From NCBI GenBank assembly GCA_938042245.1, contig CALIRO010000081.1:1-37226 (forward strand): a stretch of 37,226 nucleotides of DNA, written 5' to 3'. The DNA is from an uncultured Thermoguttaceae bacterium. Lineage in GTDB: Bacteria; Planctomycetota; Planctomycetia; Pirellulales; Thermoguttaceae. A program made the position numbers and the translations under genes. The notes beneath the pieces were generated by a model, which was not told where the DNA came from, searched no databases, and worked only from the letters and a program-made list of their open reading frames with translations. Shown here in pieces: positions 34,801-37,226 of the stretch (the stretch's first letter is position 1; every line of letters starts with the position of its first letter).

Positions 34801-34955
34801 GGCGAACCACCCTTAGCAGTGATCCGACCGAACTGATCAAACTGGCTCACCTGATGCAGTTGCCTTCGTCCGGAGAACTTTTGGTGCGTCTGGAGGAGTT
34901 TCGGGCCGAGACCCGCCGACGCTTTGACCGTATCTTTCAGAGCCAAGGGGGGTAA
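31845..34955 (+). CDS. glnE: Bifunctional glutamine synthetase adenylyltransferase/deadenylase GlnE
   Basis: A 1036-residue GlnE, which adenylylates glutamine synthetase when nitrogen is plentiful and removes AMP when it is scarce, normally under PII control. Two nucleotidyltransferase domains are visible: GLGKLGGNELNYSSDIDLVF near residue 224 (deadenylylase half) and GLGKLGGREMSYSSDLDVIF near residue 754 (adenylylase half), each with the paired Asp metal ligands. RVDLRLRPEGRYGRMALS and EMDPRLRPTGRSGALACS are the matching downstream motifs, and HGGIRDIEFVIQFLQLL / AGGLMDIEFLIQMLQLK repeat in both halves. The length is close to the 950-residue norm. Neither glnA nor glnB is adjacent. A GGAG about 10 bases upstream supports the ATG at 31845. 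Confidence 0.97.
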   Translation: MNFSEVAAMLTQPDRALVYLDGWGLQDPKKGQEELRQIARCGLTVDLVENVLEQLGRHLPDCADPDRALRNFARFVARARNPLSMGALFERDPEALPTLVQIFAASQHLSDLLISDPESFDLLRLTEGQPVSREELIEELTAEVSALEHEAAVMRALRRFKQREMLRIAYGDIVRQQSLETVTLQLSYLADAVVEGALRAAWRKLGQRWGWPLTPQGRRARFVVLGLGKLGGNELNYSSDIDLVFLYDEEGQTDGSTRLSNQEFFERLAQEIVHLLTAATELGAPYRVDLRLRPEGRYGRMALSCPSALAYYETRGRTWERQAYIKARPVAGDIDLGREFLERLQPWIYQRYLSRADISGIKALKRRIERRVQLEGADQRNVKTGHGGIRDIEFVIQFLQLLNGAEVPQVRTGNTLEAIRQLAAAGCLSDQERAILEENYTFLRRIEHRLQVMFDLQTHTMPENPVELRKLALRLGYTQTGSIDPLTAFQHDYQTRTELNRRILDHLLHDAFPDESAAESEVDLVLDPDPPPARIEEVLGKYPFRDLKQAYRNLMALAEEKVPFLSTRRCRHFLAAIAPKLLEEIAATPDPDSTLVQLGQVSDSLGGKAVLWELFSFNPPTLQLFVRLCAYSAYLAGIVTSQPGMIDGLMDSLVLDKLPDRDFLRHTLTELCHGAEDLEPILHSFKNEQYLRVGVRDLLGKEDVQHTVRALTDIAETCLEQVIVREWKRLVAQWGRPMVGAGRRAGQECELVVLGLGKLGGREMSYSSDLDVIFLYEAEGETLPAPGRGEKTTNHHFFSELARRIIQTTTALGPYGRLYEMDPRLRPTGRSGALACSLDGFVQYYREGHAELWERQALCRARVVYGSERMEQLAMQAVAEAAFGPGWHKKDAQEIRQMRYRIEQAASASDIKRGAGGLMDIEFLIQMLQLKHGRRDPRLRIPNTLEALAALHQAGHLADDDFGFFTRSYRFLRNLQLKLRLLSPTRRTTLSSDPTELIKLAHLMQLPSSGELLVRLEEFRAETRRRFDRIFQSQGG

Positions 34956-35080
34956 TTGGCGGGCGGCACTGGAAAAGGAACATTTGAACATATACATATA
35001 AAGGCGGCTGTTTCCCTCTCCGCCCCCGATTGCCGGTTGGACTGCTTTCCGCCCGGTGTCATTCCCATCCAACTGCTGAG

Positions 35081-35086
35081 TATAAT
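35081..35086 (+). promoter_or_regulatory. Perfect -10 box upstream of the flavoprotein gene
   Basis: TATAAT at 35081-35086 lies 117 bases before the ATG at 35203, but I see no convincing -35 at 16-18 bases. If used, the leader would include the hairpin at 35158-35178. Confidence 0.28.
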
Positions 35087-35157
35087 TTGTAAGGTTCAGT
35101 ATCTGCCTCTGTCCTCCCAAGACAATCCGAAATCCCTTCTTCCGATAGCAGGGGACA

Positions 35158-35202
35158 GGCTTCCTCCCAGAGGAAGCCGACTGGCAAGGAAAGAAGCTTC
35201 TT
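35158..35202 (+). promoter_or_regulatory. Leader hairpin and palindrome next to the start codon
   Basis: GGCTTCCTC (35158-35166) pairs perfectly with GAGGAAGCC (35170-35178) around CCA. Then AAGGA (35186-35190) is the likely ribosome site, and the perfect palindrome AAGAAGCTTCTT (35191-35202) ends right at the ATG. Structure this close to the start may control translation. Confidence 0.5.
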
Positions 35203-36822
35203 ATGGTGCGGATCCAGATTGACCAGCATCAGATGGAAGTGCCTCCGGGCATTACCATTCGAGAAGCGGCGGAACTGGTGGGCATTGAGATTCCCACCCT
35301 CTGTTACGCTCCCGGTGTCAGTCCGCCCACCTCGTGTTTGGTCTGTTTGGTGAAACTGGCCGACACAGGCCGACTGGTCCCCTCCTGTGCCAGCCGGGTG
35401 GAAGACGGCATGCGTATCGAAAGCGAGACAGCGGAGGTGCATGCGGCTCGACGGACCGCTCTGGAACTTTTGCTCAGCCAGCACTGGGGGGACTGTTTGG
35501 CCCCGTGTTTTTTCGGTTGCCCAGCCCATATGGATATTCCGACGATGCTTCGGCAGATTGCCCAGGGGCAACTCCGGGAGGCCCTCATCACGGTCAAGAA
35601 GGACATCCCGCTTGCGGCCATTTTGGGCCGGGTTTGTCCGGCACCGTGCGAGAAGGCATGTCGCCGGGCGCAGGCAGATGGAGCAGTGGCTATATGTCAA
35701 TTAAAACGATTTGTGGCGGACCTGGATTTGGCGCAGCCCCAGCCGTATCTGCCTGACTGTGCTCCGGATACGGGGAAGCGGGTGGCCGTTGTCGGTGGGG
35801 GACCGACCGGTTTAGCAGCCGCTTGGTTTTTGCGCCTGGTGGGCCACAGGGTAACCCTGTGGGAAAAAACCGACCGCCCGGGCGGCCGATTGTGGACCGA
35901 AACCACTCCGCAGGAATTGCCGCGGGAGATTCTGCAAGCCGAAGTGGACCTCGTGTTTCGTCTAGGTGTGCAGTGGCGGCCTGGGGTAAGCGTTGGGCAG
36001 GACATGTCGCTCCAGCAGATGCTGGGCGAGTTTGATGCGGTGCTTTTGGCTTGGGGGGTTCAGGAAGCGGCCTGGCTGGAGAGTCTGGGGCTAAAGGTTT
36101 CGGGCCGGGGCCTGGAGGTGGATCGGCAAACGTACCAGACCGCTCAAAGAGGCCTTTTTGCAGCGGGCAATGCGATCCGGGGCAATGGGATGATCATCCG
36201 TAGCCTAGCCGATGGCAAAGAAGCCGCCTGGTGCATCGACCAATTTTTACGTACCGGCCAGCCGACGGCTTTGCCGACGCATTATTCGGTCCGATTGGGC
36301 AGACTCCAGCCGGAGGAATTGGCCTGGCTCGTCTCTCAGGCAAGCCCAACGGCCCGAAGCGATTGGCAGGAAGTGAGCTTGCTGGGCCTAGATCAGTTGG
36401 AAAAGGCCCAACAGCAGGCGAGGCGGTGTTTGGAGTGTGATTGTCCCGATGTCCATACCTGCAAGCTGCGGCGTTGGGCTGCCCAATACCGGGCGAACCC
36501 GAACCGGTTCCGAACAGAGCGACCGCCCCTGGAGTTGCCGCTCCGGGATGGCCAATTGGTGTATGAACTGGCCAAGTGCATTCGGTGCGGCTTGTGTGTT
36601 GAGGTGGCCGGGGCGGCTGGGGCTCCGGTAGGCTTGGCTTTTTATGGCCGGGGGTATGATGTGCGGATGGTTCCGCCGTTTGATCGGCCGCTGGTGGAGG
36701 CATTGGGTCAGGCAGCCGAAGCTTGTGTGGCCGCCTGCCCCACCGCCGCCCTGCGCTGGCAAAACACCTCGGAACATCCTCATCTGCCTATGCAACCCCA
36801 GAAGGAGCCAACGACGAGCTAA
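35203..36822 (+). CDS. Iron-sulfur flavoprotein: NuoG-like head plus GltD-like FAD core
   Basis: A 539-residue oxidoreductase. Residues 1-75 form a [2Fe-2S] domain with C34, C45, C48 and C62 in NuoG/Fe-hydrogenase spacing, followed by ARRTALELLLSQH as in NuoG. Residues 98-170 resemble the GltD N-terminal iron-sulfur domain (C98, C102, C106, C145, C149, C153). A Rossmann FAD site, AVVGGGPTGLAAAWFLRLVGH, spans 195-215, and GLFAAGNAI to SLADGKEAAWCIDQFL closes the FAD fold at 318-349. The second Rossmann motif that binds NADPH in GltD is missing. The C-terminus carries C409/412/414/420 and a further cluster (C459, C462, C465 with C512 in ACPTAAL). This is probably an electron-transfer adaptor; the partner is unknown. 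Confidence 0.88.
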   Translation: MVRIQIDQHQMEVPPGITIREAAELVGIEIPTLCYAPGVSPPTSCLVCLVKLADTGRLVPSCASRVEDGMRIESETAEVHAARRTALELLLSQHWGDCLAPCFFGCPAHMDIPTMLRQIAQGQLREALITVKKDIPLAAILGRVCPAPCEKACRRAQADGAVAICQLKRFVADLDLAQPQPYLPDCAPDTGKRVAVVGGGPTGLAAAWFLRLVGHRVTLWEKTDRPGGRLWTETTPQELPREILQAEVDLVFRLGVQWRPGVSVGQDMSLQQMLGEFDAVLLAWGVQEAAWLESLGLKVSGRGLEVDRQTYQTAQRGLFAAGNAIRGNGMIIRSLADGKEAAWCIDQFLRTGQPTALPTHYSVRLGRLQPEELAWLVSQASPTARSDWQEVSLLGLDQLEKAQQQARRCLECDCPDVHTCKLRRWAAQYRANPNRFRTERPPLELPLRDGQLVYELAKCIRCGLCVEVAGAAGAPVGLAFYGRGYDVRMVPPFDRPLVEALGQAAEACVAACPTAALRWQNTSEHPHLPMQPQKEPTTS

Positions 36823-37190
36823 CATTTTCGCCATGGATTAGCAGGTACTTTCCACCGGCGGCTAGAAGGAGACAGAGGGCCCATTTTCGCCCTCCTGGCC
36901 GAGCTCCAAACACGTTCGTTGATTTTTCTGCCTTCGGCGGAAAAATTGGATCGGGGCTGACTTATCCCCAGTTTTCTGGCCTAGCGAAAAAAATTGGCGG
37001 TCCCTCGCAACTGGTTTTTGGTAAAAGGTTAAAGGCCCCATTTGGCCAAAAGCTTCAACCCCAATCTGGGGAGAAGCTTAAAACTCCATTTGGGGAAATT
37101 GGTTAGGCCCAATTGGGGGGAAACCCATTTGGGTCAAAGCCTCGGTTCAAAACCCATCCTTTTACCCAACGACTCGCGGAGGCAGCCGCC
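36823..37190. other. Intergenic region with CC-A/T-GG palindromes
   Basis: The first part has a hairpin GAGGGC/GCCCTC (36875-36894) 53 bases after the stop, without a T-run. The second part (37038-37132) contains three CCATTTGG elements, CCCAATTGGG (37108-37117) and an interrupted stem (37050-37079). GGAGG at 37178-37182 is the ribosome site of the next gene. Confidence 0.5.
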
Positions 37191-37226
37191 ATGAAAGCTA
37201 TGGAAGCCGTGCTGTGGATTACTAGC
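37191..37226 (+). CDS. Start of a gene cut by the window end
   Basis: An ATG at 37191 with GGAGG at 37178-37182 (8-base spacing) opens a frame reading MKAMEAVLWITS to the end of the window. Only 12 residues are present, so no family can be named. The good ribosome site after a 368-base gap makes it a likely real start. Confidence 0.6.
   Translation, partial: MKAMEAVLWITS

Overview
The window looks like a piece of a planctomycete chromosome, probably of the Pirellulales. The evidence is a DUF1800 gene followed by a Tat-exported DUF1501 gene, a DUF1570-type HExxH protein, a LamG protein ending in a PEP-CTERM anchor, several long exported proteins of unknown family, and loosely packed, mostly single-gene transcription units. 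A type 4 iron-sulfur uracil-DNA glycosylase and an RtcB/archease pair fit, but do not prove, a thermophilic member such as Thermogutta. No rRNA, tRNA, CRISPR array, transposase or phage gene was recognised.

Layout. 0.3-6.9 kb (+): an anchored protein of unknown family, the DUF1800/DUF1501 pair, then an AT-rich leader and a secreted unknown protein. 7.3-9.7 kb: moaC and a polyprenyl diphosphate synthase (+) facing nrdR (-). 10.2-13.4 kb (+): a Tm-1-like/UPF0261 protein, a dense cluster of composite repeats, and a GT-C-like membrane protein. 13.5-19.3 kb (-): an OFA-family MFS transporter, ApbE overlapping a putative lipoprotein, a 189-residue unknown, and a 2[4Fe-4S] ferredoxin with a clear terminator. 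19.5-22.5 kb: repeats on both sides of a LamG/PEP-CTERM gene broken by a frameshift in a C7 run, plus a perfect 40-bp palindrome. 22.5-29.1 kb (-): rtcB, archease, uracil-DNA glycosylase, hisH, DUF58, MoxR ATPase. 29.9-36.8 kb (+): the DUF1570-like protein, glnE, and an unusual iron-sulfur flavoprotein. A further gene starts at 37191 and runs off the end.

How the genes connect. Functional pairs are DUF1800/DUF1501, MoxR/DUF58 and RtcB/archease; most of the rest are independent housekeeping genes (molybdenum cofactor, isoprenoid, ribonucleotide reductase control, histidine, nitrogen control, base excision repair). The most unusual material is non-coding. A modular extragenic repeat combines a fixed GGGAGAGG module, an optional CCCGC-RMAA-GCGGG hairpin, a hairpin whose sequence changes from copy to copy while its pairing is kept, and an intrinsic terminator pointing the same way as the gene upstream. 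The most unusual protein is the 539-residue flavoprotein at 35203-36822. It joins a NuoG-like [2Fe-2S] head to a GltD-like FAD core that seems to lack the NADPH-binding subdomain.
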